A stretch of 36,861 bases of DNA from an uncultured Clostridia bacterium (GCA_944354125.1 CALVPT010000015.1:1-36861); one strand, 5' to 3'. Positions 24,191 to 32,859 are shown, counted from the first letter of the stretch. Notes: generated by a model not told the origin, from the letters alone. Numbers and translations: made by a program.

Positions 24191-25630
24191 ATGCAAAGGG
24201 AAGATATAGTAAAGAGGTTGCTCGCCATAGAAAACGAGCAGAAAAAGAGGAGGGGCAACGGCGCGCTCGCCGCATACAATACGGGCAGAAAAAAGCACAA
24301 AAAACAGCTCGCCTTTCACAAGTGCAAAAAGCGCAACCGCTGGGTGTTCGGCGGCAACCGCTCGGGCAAGACGGAGTGCGGCGCGGTGGAGGCGGTATGG
24401 ATGCTCCGCGGCATACATCCCTACCGCAAAAACCGCAAGGACGTGTTCGGCTGGGCGGTATCGCTCTCCCAGCAGGTGCAGAGGGACGTTGCGCAGAGCA
24501 AGATACTCAAGTATCTTCCGCCGAGCTGGATAGTCGACATAACCATGCTTTCGGGCAGAAAGGATGCGCCCGCGGGCGGCGTAATCGACCAGATAAAGAT
24601 CAAAAACGTATTCGGCGGCATATCCACCCTCGGCTTCAAGAGTTGCGACCAGGGCAGGGAAAAGTTTCAGGGCAGCTCCCTCGACTTCGTATGGTTCGAC
24701 GAAGAGCCGCCGAAGGACATCTACGAGGAGTGCGTGATGCGCGTAATGGACAAACGCGGCGACATATTCGGCACCATGACCCCCCTGAAGGGCGAAACTT
24801 TCATCTACAACGAAATCTATCTCAACCGCCGCAATAACCCCGAGGTGTGGAGCGAATTCGTCAGCTGGGAGGATAACCCATATCTCTCCAGAAAGGAGAT
24901 TGCGCTCATGGCGGCATCGATGGACGACGCGACGCTCGACGCGCGCCGATACGGCAAATTTTCGCTGGGCACGGGGCTGGTATATCCCGAGTTCGACAGG
25001 GCAGTGCACGTCATTCCGCCCTTCGACGTTCCGCCCGACTGGCAGGCCAACATCTCCATCGACCCCGGCCTCAATAACCCCCTCTCGGCGCACTGGTACG
25101 CCGTCGACTTCGACGGAAATATATACGTCGTCGCCGAGCACTTCGCAGCAGGCAAGGACATAGACTATCACGCCGATTGCATAAGGGATATATCGCGGCG
25201 AATAGGGTGGAAGACCGACCTTAAAGGTCGCCTTTCGGCGCTCATAGACAGCGCGGCAAAGCAGCGCACGCTTGCCTCGGTAAAGAGCGTTGCCGAACTC
25301 TTTTCCGAAAAGGGCATACTCGTCAACGCCAACGTCAACAAGGACGTCTTTTCGGGCATATGCAGGGTCAAGGAGTACTTGAAGCGCGGCAACGGTCTGC
25401 CGGATATCTACATATTCGAAAACTGCGTCAACATGATTTCGGAGTTCATGGGATACCGCTGGGCGGAGGGCGACAGTCCCGTAAAAAAGGACGACCACTG
25501 CATGGACGAGTTGCGGTATTTCGTCATGAGCCGCCCCAAGCCGAAGGAGGAGGAAAGGACGGAGGGCGCGCTCATGCAGGACAAGATGAGAAGAATAAGG
25601 AGGTTAAACGTAAAACTTGGAAGAAGGTAA
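24191..25630 (+). CDS. Phage large terminase (DNA packaging ATPase/nuclease)
   Basis: A 479-residue protein with both terminase domains. ATPase: Walker A GGNRSGKT (about 54-61), Walker B FVWFDEEP (about 166-173), coupling motif GTMTPLKG (about 194-201). RNase-H-like nuclease: SIDPG (Asp near 291), LIDSA (Asp near 353) and DDHCMDELRY (about 435-443). Every expected catalytic residue is present, so the enzyme looks functional. It cuts concatemeric or chromosomal DNA and pumps it into a procapsid through the portal. A weak AAAGG precedes the ATG. First gene of an eight-gene cluster of structural genes. Which packaging strategy (headful or site-specific) is used cannot be read from the sequence. 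Confidence 0.95.
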   Translation: MQREDIVKRLLAIENEQKKRRGNGALAAYNTGRKKHKKQLAFHKCKKRNRWVFGGNRSGKTECGAVEAVWMLRGIHPYRKNRKDVFGWAVSLSQQVQRDVAQSKILKYLPPSWIVDITMLSGRKDAPAGGVIDQIKIKNVFGGISTLGFKSCDQGREKFQGSSLDFVWFDEEPPKDIYEECVMRVMDKRGDIFGTMTPLKGETFIYNEIYLNRRNNPEVWSEFVSWEDNPYLSRKEIALMAASMDDATLDARRYGKFSLGTGLVYPEFDRAVHVIPPFDVPPDWQANISIDPGLNNPLSAHWYAVDFDGNIYVVAEHFAAGKDIDYHADCIRDISRRIGWKTDLKGRLSALIDSAAKQRTLASVKSVAELFSEKGILVNANVNKDVFSGICRVKEYLKRGNGLPDIYIFENCVNMISEFMGYRWAEGDSPVKKDDHCMDELRYFVMSRPKPKEEERTEGALMQDKMRRIRRLNVKLGRR

Positions 25631-25877
25631 CGTCAAGGAGGCGCTCAAAAAGTGCGCGGTGGGCTTCGGCACGAGCGAGGTGGTCGAGGAATTCGCCGTC
25701 GAGGACGGGGAGCTTAAACTCGTCAAGCGCAAGGTGACAAGGCGCGACATTCCGCCCGACATAAAGGCGGTAAAGATGCTGCTCGACGACGATGACGTCT
25801 CGGAAATGAGCGACGAACAGCTCGAAAGCGAGCGGCAGAGGCTTATAAGACAATTGAAGGAGGAAGGAGATGACTGA
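25617..25877 (+). CDS. Small acidic/charged protein between terminase and portal
   Basis: An 86-residue charged protein, read from a TTG at 25617 inside the end of the terminase gene (14-nt overlap) with AGG-rich sequence (25599-25603) upstream. The middle carries RRDIPPDIKAVKMLL and an acidic run, and it ends in a likely helix. Genes like this are common between terminase and portal in short-tailed phages of Firmicutes; function unknown. It overlaps the portal gene by 8 nt. Confidence 0.75.
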   Translation: MEEGNVKEALKKCAVGFGTSEVVEEFAVEDGELKLVKRKVTRRDIPPDIKAVKMLLDDDDVSEMSDEQLESERQRLIRQLKEEGDD

Positions 25878-27723
25878 ACGGGAAAAGAACGAGCGCAAGG
25901 AGAGGAAGGCGATAGCCGACGAGGTATATGCCGACTTCAGGCGCAGACAGGAGGAGAGGCGCATAACCGAGCGCGGCTGGCAGCTCAACATGAACTTTCT
26001 GAGCGGCAACCAGTACTGCGACGTCAATGCCCTCGGCGAAATCGAGGAGGAGGACAAGAGCTATTTCTGGCAGGAGCGCAGGGTATTCAACTATATTGCG
26101 CCCATCGTCGACACGAGGAGCGCAAAGCTCTCCAGAATACGTCCGAGGCTGGCGGTAAGGGCGGCATCGGACGACGAAAAGGACAGGCAGGCGGCAAAAC
26201 TTGCCTCGGCAATACTGTCCGCCCTCAACGAGGACTGCGACATGGACGAGGTCATATCGCGCGCCACCACGTGGTCGGAGACGTGCGGCACGGCATTCTA
26301 TAAAATCATATGGGACAGCTATTCGGGCAGCGGCATAGGCACGACGGCTGATGGCGCGACCCTCAAGGAGGGGAGGGTCAGAATCGTCGCTCTGTCCCCC
26401 TTCGAAATCTATCCCTATTCGCTCTCGGAGGAGACAATCGAAAATCAGCCCAGCATAATTCACGCCAGGGCGGTTTCCGCAGACGACATCTTTGCGGCGT
26501 ACGGCGTGAGGGTCAAGGGGAGAGACGTGGACGAGTTCGCGCTCTCGCCCATATCCTCGCCCTCCCATTCGGCGCTTCGGACGGGTACGGCGGCGAGGAG
26601 CGTCAAGCACGACTACGAGATAGTAATCGAAAGATATTGCCGCCCCAACTGGCAATATCCAGACGGCAGACTGACCATCGTCGCGGGCGGAGAACTGCTC
26701 TTCGACGGACCTCTGCCCTACAAAAACGGCGAGAACGGCGAAAGGGGGTATCCATTCGTAAAGCAGTGCTGTCTGCCGCTTGCGGGCGGATTTTTCGGGT
26801 CGAGCGTGGTCGACAGGCTCATACCCGTACAGCGCGCGTATAATGCCGTAAAAAACCGCAAGCACGAATTTTTAAACCGCATATCCATGGGCGCGATAGC
26901 CGTGGAGGAGGGCTCGGTCGATACAGACGAACTCATAGAGGACGGCCTTGCGCCCGGCAAGGTTTTGGTGTACCGTCAGGGCGGCACTCCGCCCGAGATG
27001 CTCACGCTCGGCGCCGTGCCCTCCGAGTTCACCGACGAGGAACAGCGCCTGGAGGAGGAGTTCAGCCGTATTTCGGGCACGAACGACTACTCCCAGCAGG
27101 CCAACGCCTTCACTTCGGTAACTTCGGCGACGGGCTTGCAGCTCATTATGGAGCAGGACGACGCGCGCCTGAATGTGTGCTACGACCAGATAAAGTCGGC
27201 TCTGAAGAAGATAGGCAGACAGGCGCTGAGGCTTTACCGCCAGTTTGCCGGCACGTTCAGACTTCTAAGGTACGTCGGCGACAACGGCGAGCTTGCGCTT
27301 ACGAGCTTCAAGGGCAGCGACATAACCAGCGACGACGTCGTGCTGGAGGCGGACAGCGACCTCAATCTCTCGCCAGCCCAGCGCAGGACTGTGGTATACG
27401 AAATGCTGGACAGGGGACTCCTTTCGGACGATGACGGAAACCTGAGCGCATCGGTCAAAAATAAAATTCTGGAGACGCTCGGCTATACGGGCTATTCGGG
27501 CGCGAGGGACATAAAGTCGCTGCACCGCGAAAGGTGCAGCAGGGAAAACGCGGCAATGATGGACGGGCAGGAAGTCGCAGTCAAGGACTACGACGACCAC
27601 GCCGTGCACATAGAGGAGCACACCGCCTGTCTTCTCGGCGAAAAACTCGACGAGGAGCAGGAAAAGAGAATAAGTGCTCATCTGAACATACATAAATCTA
27701 AACTTTCGGAGGTAACAAAATGA
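25870..27723 (+). CDS. Portal protein (P22-like)
   Basis: A 617-residue protein that fits the long portal type of short-tailed phages. It begins with a charged helix-rich region, and the N-terminal segment containing FLSGNQYCDVN and the WSETCGTAFYKIIWD stretch resemble P22-type portals. Portals form the dodecameric channel at one capsid vertex, through which the terminase loads DNA. Late segments (about 380-430, EEQRLEEEFSRISGTNDYS and the TSVTSATGLQLIMEQDD part) match the conserved stem and clip neighbourhood of that family. GGAGG lies just before the ATG. It overlaps the scaffold-like gene through ATGA. Confidence 0.88.
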   Translation: MTEREKNERKERKAIADEVYADFRRRQEERRITERGWQLNMNFLSGNQYCDVNALGEIEEEDKSYFWQERRVFNYIAPIVDTRSAKLSRIRPRLAVRAASDDEKDRQAAKLASAILSALNEDCDMDEVISRATTWSETCGTAFYKIIWDSYSGSGIGTTADGATLKEGRVRIVALSPFEIYPYSLSEETIENQPSIIHARAVSADDIFAAYGVRVKGRDVDEFALSPISSPSHSALRTGTAARSVKHDYEIVIERYCRPNWQYPDGRLTIVAGGELLFDGPLPYKNGENGERGYPFVKQCCLPLAGGFFGSSVVDRLIPVQRAYNAVKNRKHEFLNRISMGAIAVEEGSVDTDELIEDGLAPGKVLVYRQGGTPPEMLTLGAVPSEFTDEEQRLEEEFSRISGTNDYSQQANAFTSVTSATGLQLIMEQDDARLNVCYDQIKSALKKIGRQALRLYRQFAGTFRLLRYVGDNGELALTSFKGSDITSDDVVLEADSDLNLSPAQRRTVVYEMLDRGLLSDDDGNLSASVKNKILETLGYTGYSGARDIKSLHRERCSRENAAMMDGQEVAVKDYDDHAVHIEEHTACLLGEKLDEEQEKRISAHLNIHKSKLSEVTK

Positions 27724-28190
27724 CGGATAACCAGACACAGAAAACGAATTTGCCCGACACGGCAGACACCGCATCGGCGGAAGGGAAAAACGCTGCGACA
27801 GATCTGGGCAAGTTCAGGGACGTGCAGGCCCTGATGGACGCCTATACAGCTCTCGAGGCCGAATTCACCCGACGCAGCCAGCGCCTCAAAGAGCTTGAGA
27901 ACGCGACAAAGGAACCTGTTCCGCCCGCAAAAGCGGAAAACGGACAGGCTCTTCCGCAGGCGCAGACCACGCAAGTCAAAGGGGAGGCGGACGGCGCCGC
28001 TGTCCAGCCGGAAATAAGCGACGAGGTAAAGAACGCCATAATCGAGGAATATCTCTCGGGCGTGCTCTCCCGTCGCAGCGTACCCTTTGTAACGGGCGGC
28101 AGCGTTGTTGCCGCAACCAGGCGCACCCCTAAAAATTTAAAGGAGGCGGGCGCGCTTGCAAAAAACTATTTTGACAATAAGGAGGACTAA
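27720..28190 (+). CDS. Scaffold-like protein
   Basis: A 156-residue, low-complexity, Ala/Glu/Lys/Gln-rich protein directly between portal and capsid genes, the usual place of the scaffold. A conserved-looking helix (DLGKFRDVQALMDAYTALE, about 28-46) followed by a coiled-coil-like stretch and a Pro/Ala linker is typical of clostridial scaffold proteins. It would guide capsid assembly and leave before packaging. No protease gene is visible, as in P22, where the scaffold is released intact. Overlap with portal is 4 nt; three bases separate it from the capsid gene. Confidence 0.75.
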   Translation: MTDNQTQKTNLPDTADTASAEGKNAATDLGKFRDVQALMDAYTALEAEFTRRSQRLKELENATKEPVPPAKAENGQALPQAQTTQVKGEADGAAVQPEISDEVKNAIIEEYLSGVLSRRSVPFVTGGSVVAATRRTPKNLKEAGALAKNYFDNKED

Positions 28191-28193
28191 TCA

Positions 28194-29339
28194 TTGATTA
28201 CTATCGCTAATGCGGACGCCGCTTTGAAGGACTACTATCTCGACGCGGTAAGCGCTCAGCTCAACGGGGAGGTTTCTCCCTTCTTCAACGCAATTGCAAA
28301 GACGAGCGAAAACGTCTTCGGTAAGGACGTAAAGCTCGCCATAGCCAAGGGCACCATGGCAGGCGTGGTTGCAGGCGCGGAGGACGGCGAACTGCCCTCT
28401 CCCAGAAGCAACCGCTACTACGGCGTAACCCTGCCCCTCAAGAACATATACGGCACCATAGAAATTTCCGACAAGGCCATGCGCGCCTCGGGCGACACTT
28501 CGGGCGCATTCGTAAATCTTCTGAACGCCGAGATGGAGGGGCTTGTGGCAGGCGCAAAGGCCAATTTCGCGCGCATGCTCTACGGCGACGGCAACGGACT
28601 CATCTGCACCGTAACTTCCAAGAAGTCTGACCACCAGCTGGCGGTCAATTCCGCAAAGAGTTACTTCGTCGGCCTCAAGGTAAAGATAGGCGTAACCTCT
28701 CCCATAGAGACAGAGATTACCGCGGTTGACGTCGCGGGCAAGACGATTACCGTCAGCGCCAGCCTTACTTCTGCCACCTTCTCGGGCGGCGAAAAGGTGA
28801 CAATTCAGGGCGCGGAGGGCAACGAAATAATCGGCCTTGCAGGTATCTTCGACGGCACTTCCCTCTACGGCTACACCAAGAGCGAGGAGGCATATTTCTC
28901 GCCCTACGTCAAAAACGTCACGGCGTCCCAGCTCGCCGAAAGCGACATCGTTGACGTCATAGACAGCCTCGAGGAGAGCAACGACGGCAAGGTCAACATG
29001 ATACTCTGCTCGCACAAGGTCAGAAAGAGCATAGCCGCGCTTATGTCGGCAAGCCGCCGCATAGTCAACACCGCCGAGATTGCGGCAGGCTATTCGAGCA
29101 TAATCATAAACGACGTGCCCGTATATGCCGATAAGTTCTGCCCCGACGACAGAATTTACTTCGTCAACACCGACGACTTCAGCTTAAACCAGCTCTGCGA
29201 CTGGGCGTGGCTGGAGGACGAGGGCGGCAGAATCTTAAAGCAGGTGGTAGGCAAGGCGGCGTACTCGGCTACGCTCGTAAAGTATGCCGAACTCGTCTGC
29301 AAGAGACCCTGCGCACAGGGCGTTATAATTCTCGGCTGA
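28194..29339 (+). CDS. Major capsid protein (HK97 fold)
   Basis: A 381-residue protein of the P22/phi29-like group of HK97-fold capsid proteins by context and pattern: N-arm, a P-domain helix, and a beta-rich inserted domain (about residues 140-225, with repeats such as VTSPIETEITAVDVAGKTI). The C-terminal part (LCDWAWLEDEGGRILKQV...) is typical. The start is a TTG at 28194 with AAGGAGG eight bases upstream, the best ribosome binding site in the cluster, as expected for the most abundant product. No maturation cleavage region or protease is apparent. Confidence 0.88.
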   Translation: MITIANADAALKDYYLDAVSAQLNGEVSPFFNAIAKTSENVFGKDVKLAIAKGTMAGVVAGAEDGELPSPRSNRYYGVTLPLKNIYGTIEISDKAMRASGDTSGAFVNLLNAEMEGLVAGAKANFARMLYGDGNGLICTVTSKKSDHQLAVNSAKSYFVGLKVKIGVTSPIETEITAVDVAGKTITVSASLTSATFSGGEKVTIQGAEGNEIIGLAGIFDGTSLYGYTKSEEAYFSPYVKNVTASQLAESDIVDVIDSLEESNDGKVNMILCSHKVRKSIAALMSASRRIVNTAEIAAGYSSIIINDVPVYADKFCPDDRIYFVNTDDFSLNQLCDWAWLEDEGGRILKQVVGKAAYSATLVKYAELVCKRPCAQGVIILG

Positions 29340-29351
29340 TAAGGAGCAAAG

Positions 29352-29912
29352 ATGACGGTAAAAGAAGTTATAATACAGACCTTGCGGCTGGTCGGAAGAG
29401 AGGACGTTGCCGACGCGGTCGCCTCGGGCGGACAGCTCGACGAGGAGATGACAAGGCTCAAGCGGGCGTTTATAACCTATCTGAACGCCGTCCTGGACGA
29501 ACTCGCGAGGGGGTATTTCCCCCTCGATTACGTCGAAGACATGTCTGCGGAGGACGGCAGATATGCCTTCTCGGCGTTCAGTAAACCCCCTTTGAAGATA
29601 CGCCGCGTGACCTGCGAACAAAGGCGCATAGAGTGGAGGCTTTGCCCCGACTGTCTTGTCGCCGACAGTCCGAACATTACGGTAACTTATGAGTATGCGC
29701 CTTCGGCGCTCGGCGAGGACGACGAATTTTTCTATCCCGTCTTTGCCGTGGGCGAAAGGCTTGTAAGTTGCGGAATGGCGGCGGAATATTACCTCGTAAT
29801 GGGCGACGCCTCGGCCTCTCAGGCGTGGGAGGACAAATACAGGTCGGAGATAGAGCTGCTGCTCTCCCACAGCACCGTGCGGGGAAGAATTCCCCCCAGG
29901 AGGTGGATATGA
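29352..29912 (+). CDS. Head-tail adaptor-like protein
   Basis: A 186-residue protein immediately after the capsid gene, with an N-terminal helical part (residues 1-60: KEVIIQTLRLVGREDVADAV...) and a mixed C-terminal part including a CxxxxR/CPDC cysteine pair. By position and helical start it corresponds to the adaptor of short-tailed phages (gp4-like in P22, gp11-like in T7), which joins the portal to the tail nozzle. AAGGAG precedes the ATG and it overlaps the next gene through ATGA. Sequence similarity to named adaptors is not obvious to me. Confidence 0.65.
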   Translation: MTVKEVIIQTLRLVGREDVADAVASGGQLDEEMTRLKRAFITYLNAVLDELARGYFPLDYVEDMSAEDGRYAFSAFSKPPLKIRRVTCEQRRIEWRLCPDCLVADSPNITVTYEYAPSALGEDDEFFYPVFAVGERLVSCGMAAEYYLVMGDASASQAWEDKYRSEIELLLSHSTVRGRIPPRRWI

Positions 29913-31195
29913 GGATACGCGGCGCATCGCACAGGACAAGCCTTAGAACCGACGTGGAAAGACGGCAGATTATAGGCGGTTCGGCGGATAACTCTCTGCT
30001 CAGCGTAGGATACGTGCAGACTGACGACGGCATACGCGCCATGCCCTCGCCTGCGCTCAGTTCGCCGTCGGTGGGAATGTTTTCGCCGTACAGGCTGGAG
30101 CACGTGAACGAGCCGGGCGCTACGCTGTACGTCAACAAATACGGGCAGCTGTACTCGCTGACGCTCGACGACAGCCGCACCAAGAGCAAGCTCATTGACC
30201 AGATTCCCACGGGGCAGTTCTTTACTGGACTTATGTATGTGAACAACAACTATACGATGGCTGTGGGTTCAGGCGATACCGTTCTGCTCATAAGGAACAA
30301 TTCCTATTACGCCACGTACACCCTGCCCAGATATCTCCAATGCGGCTGCCTTCACTGTGGCAGGCTGTTCGGGCGCGACCGGTCGGAGCCGTACACCGTG
30401 CGCTGGTCGACGACGACAAGCTTAGTCGACTGGTCGGAGAGCCCCGATGGGGCGGGATATATAGTGCTCGACCTGCATTACGGCGAAATTATGGGCATGT
30501 ACGAGCTGGGCGACAAGATAATTATCTTAAGGCAGCACGGCATAACCGTACTTCGCGCCCTGGGCGACACGCGCAATTTTTCGGTCGATGCGGTCATGGG
30601 ATGCGAAATCTCCGTGCCCGTCGAAAATCCGTTTGCGGTCGTCTGCCGCGGCAAGCTGTTCTTCTCCACGGCCGAGGCGATATATTCCTTCGACGGTTCC
30701 GCGCTCGAAAGGATAGTGCCCGAAAGGAGGGAAAAGCTGAGCGGTTTTGCCAACCCCCAGTGCTACGAAGACAGATATCTGTACTTCGAATGCGTAACCG
30801 TCGCGGAGGAGAATTATATCCTCGAATATGATCTCGACACGGGCAGAACGGGGCTGTTCTGCAAGGACTGCAACATGTTCTGGCGCGATAAGCTCGGCGT
30901 GCATTGCTTCAAAAACAACGTACTTTACAGCACGTTGTACGGCAACGACGACAGTACATATCTCTGGCAGTCGGAGGAATATGACCTCGGCACCGACGGA
31001 GTAAAGACGCTGAGGCAAATCTCCGTCGGGGGCGACGGCCAGATGACCGTGACGGTAACGGCGGACGGAGTAAGCCGTACTTTCTCGGGGACGGGAATAA
31101 AGCGCGTAATGCTGCGCGGCAGGAAGTTTTCCTTCAGCGTAAGCGGCAATGCCGACGTGCGCGACCTCTCGGCCGAGTGGGAGGTAAGCGCATGA
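29909..31195 (+). CDS. Nozzle/propeller-like short-tail protein
   Basis: A 428-residue, almost all-beta protein with repeated blade-like strands (for example KLFFSTAEAIYSFDGS, and YILEYDLDTGRTGLFCKD), consistent with a beta-propeller. In short-tailed phages the nozzle (gp12 in T7, gp10 in P22) contains such a propeller and follows the adaptor gene. I used the ATG at 29909, which overlaps the adaptor stop, rather than the frame opening at 29768. AGGAGGTGG lies just before it. No tailspike or receptor-binding domain can be seen in the sequence. Confidence 0.65.
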   Translation: MRIRGASHRTSLRTDVERRQIIGGSADNSLLSVGYVQTDDGIRAMPSPALSSPSVGMFSPYRLEHVNEPGATLYVNKYGQLYSLTLDDSRTKSKLIDQIPTGQFFTGLMYVNNNYTMAVGSGDTVLLIRNNSYYATYTLPRYLQCGCLHCGRLFGRDRSEPYTVRWSTTTSLVDWSESPDGAGYIVLDLHYGEIMGMYELGDKIIILRQHGITVLRALGDTRNFSVDAVMGCEISVPVENPFAVVCRGKLFFSTAEAIYSFDGSALERIVPERREKLSGFANPQCYEDRYLYFECVTVAEENYILEYDLDTGRTGLFCKDCNMFWRDKLGVHCFKNNVLYSTLYGNDDSTYLWQSEEYDLGTDGVKTLRQISVGGDGQMTVTVTADGVSRTFSGTGIKRVMLRGRKFSFSVSGNADVRDLSAEWEVSA

Positions 31196-31698
31196 CCTTC
31201 GACATAATTGACATCACCGAAGAGGAGGCCGAACAGCTTGCGACCGTGCAGCTCAAGCTTTTAAGGACGGCCCAGCAGAACAAAAACGCGCTTAAGCACA
31301 AGCTCGACCAGCAGCTTGCCGAGTATAAGCGCATAACCTATTCAAACCGCCTGCCCAATTCCTCGCTCTATGCCGCAATGTCGCTCGAACTCACCGAAGA
31401 ATACAACTATCAGGTGGAAATTCTGAGGGAACAGCTCATATTCAACATGAGCCTCGGCGAGCCGACTACGGGCGGCGAGACGGGCGATTCGGGCAACGAC
31501 GATTCGGGATATCTCGTCGACTATGAACTGAGCTATCTCGAAAGGTACATTCAGGTCAGGGACTACTATCTCGGCATAGAGGACGCCAACGAACGACTGG
31601 CGCTCCTCGCCGCCGACGAGGTTGCGATAAATTATCTCGGCAGCTATTACAATACGCTGTTCAACTATTTCGCATCGCTCGCCAACGAGCAGGGATAG
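31192..31698 (+). CDS. Terminal gene of the capsid cluster, coiled-coil protein
   Basis: A 168-residue protein with N-terminal helical coiled coil (about 8-50), a Gly/Asp/Ser-rich linker (about 95-112) and a C-terminal helix-rich part (115-168). It overlaps the nozzle-like gene through ATGA, so it belongs to the same transcript, and a strong terminator follows. By position it could be a tail-tip, needle or plug protein; it has no lysin, holin or fibre features. I do not recognise a family. Confidence 0.65.
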   Translation: MTFDIIDITEEEAEQLATVQLKLLRTAQQNKNALKHKLDQQLAEYKRITYSNRLPNSSLYAAMSLELTEEYNYQVEILREQLIFNMSLGEPTTGGETGDSGNDDSGYLVDYELSYLERYIQVRDYYLGIEDANERLALLAADEVAINYLGSYYNTLFNYFASLANEQG

Positions 31699-31741
31699 TC
31701 CTCGCGCCTGTAAATTTGTCGTCCTGAACGGACGGCCGGGG

Positions 31742-31777
31742 GGCGCGGAAGACAATTTTCGTCTTCCGCGCCTTTTT
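31742..31777 (+). terminator. Terminator at the end of the capsid cluster
   Basis: Perfect 12-bp stem GGCGCGGAAGAC (31742-31753) with its complement (31761-31772), a 7-nt loop and a five-T tail. It closes the structural gene transcript 44 bp after the last stop. Confidence 0.93.
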
Positions 31778-31793
31778 CTGTGTGGGGAATAAC

Positions 31794-31829
31794 GCGGCAA
31801 GCCCGTCCGCCGAAGGACGGGCTTGCCGC
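31794..31829. repeat. Second strong hairpin, no T tract
   Basis: A perfect 15-bp inverted repeat (31794-31808 with 31815-31829) and a 6-nt loop directly after the cluster terminator. It lacks a T tail on either side, so it may protect transcripts, act as a backup terminator or mark an old junction. The remainder of the gap to 31920 shows nothing I can name. Confidence 0.6.
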
Positions 31830-31924
31830 AACTTATGGCGGAAAATGTGCAGGGCGACGGGACGGGGCAAGTCTGCAGTGCGGCAAAAAGCCCTTCAAAT
31901 ACTGCCTCTTGCCGTCGTTTTTGC

Positions 31925-31953
31925 TTTACTTTTATTCATTGATATAATATAAT
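31925..31953 (+). promoter_or_regulatory. Near-consensus promoter of the methyltransferase gene
   Basis: TTTACT (31925-31930), 17 bp, TATAAT (31948-31953), then 7 nt to the ATG at 31961. Transcription would start at or next to the start codon. Confidence 0.85.
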
Positions 31954-31960
31954 TGTTTTT

Positions 31961-32830
31961 ATGAAGATTGCAGGCAACTGGAAGGATTACCGAATAATAG
32001 CCACGGGCGAGGGAATGAAGCTCGAAAGGTGGGGCGACGTGACGTTGCTCCGTCCCGACCCTCAGGTCATCTGGAAGGCTAAAAGCGACCTCTTCGCCTA
32101 CGGCGGAATAAACGCCGTATATCACCGCAGCGACAAGGGCGGCGGAGGCTGGGAGATTAAAAAGCCCTTCCCTCCCGAGTGGAAGATTTCCTACGGCGAC
32201 CTCAGTTTTCTCATCAAGCCAATGGGTTTCAAGCATACGGGGCTCTTTCCCGAGCAGGCCGTCAACTGGGACGCTATGCGCGCCATAATCTCCGCCGAAA
32301 AACAGAAAAATCCCCAAAGGCAGATTAAGGTTCTGAACCTCTTTGCTTATACGGGCGGCGCGACGGTAGCGTGCGCCAAGGCGGGGGCGGAAGTATGCCA
32401 CGTCGACGCAGCCAAGGGCATGGTCGAAAGGGCGGGCGAAAATGCAAGGCTTTCGGGCATAAATTCGGGCATCCGCTACATAGTCGACGACTGCAGCAAG
32501 TTCGTCAGGCGCGAAATACGCCGCGGCAACAGGTACGATGCCATCATCATGGACCCTCCCAGCTATGGCAGGGGACCGGGCGGCGAGATGTGGAAGATAG
32601 AGGATTCTCTCTTCGACTTCGTCGGGCTGTGCACTCAGGTTTTGTCCGACAATCCGCTCTTCATGCTCATAAACAGCTACACTACGGGGCTTCAGCCTAC
32701 CGTTTTAAACAACATTCTTACGCTCTGCCTTTCGGGCAGGGGCGGCAGTACCGAGGCATACGAAGTCTGCCTGCCCACCGACGAGGGAATTCCCCTTCCC
32801 TGCGGCGCGAGCGGAATGCATACATTCTGA
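31961..32830 (+). CDS. SAM-dependent RNA methyltransferase (RlmI-type, COG1092)
   Basis: A 289-residue methyltransferase. The SAM loop LFAYTGGATVACAKAGA (about 128-144) and motif MDPPSYGRG (about 197-205) are those of the RlmI/RlmK-type 23S rRNA cytosine methyltransferases; this version lacks an N-terminal PUA domain and instead has a beta-rich N-terminal part (1-100). Target nucleotide unknown. No ribosome binding site before the ATG; a strong promoter ends seven bases upstream. It precedes an RNA pseudouridine synthase, so the pair is probably an rRNA-modification operon. Confidence 0.87.
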   Translation: MKIAGNWKDYRIIATGEGMKLERWGDVTLLRPDPQVIWKAKSDLFAYGGINAVYHRSDKGGGGWEIKKPFPPEWKISYGDLSFLIKPMGFKHTGLFPEQAVNWDAMRAIISAEKQKNPQRQIKVLNLFAYTGGATVACAKAGAEVCHVDAAKGMVERAGENARLSGINSGIRYIVDDCSKFVRREIRRGNRYDAIIMDPPSYGRGPGGEMWKIEDSLFDFVGLCTQVLSDNPLFMLINSYTTGLQPTVLNNILTLCLSGRGGSTEAYEVCLPTDEGIPLPCGASGMHTF

Positions 32831-32859
32831 AAAGGCAATAATTTTTACGGGTCAATTTT

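Noticed and set aside
24149..25498. Minus-strand frame of 449 codons
   Set aside because: It is antisense to the terminase; composition-driven open frame in GC-rich DNA.
29768..29908. Longer N-terminus for the nozzle-like protein
   Set aside because: It lies fully inside the adaptor gene in another frame, and the ATG at 29909 has AGGAGGTGG and an ATGA overlap.
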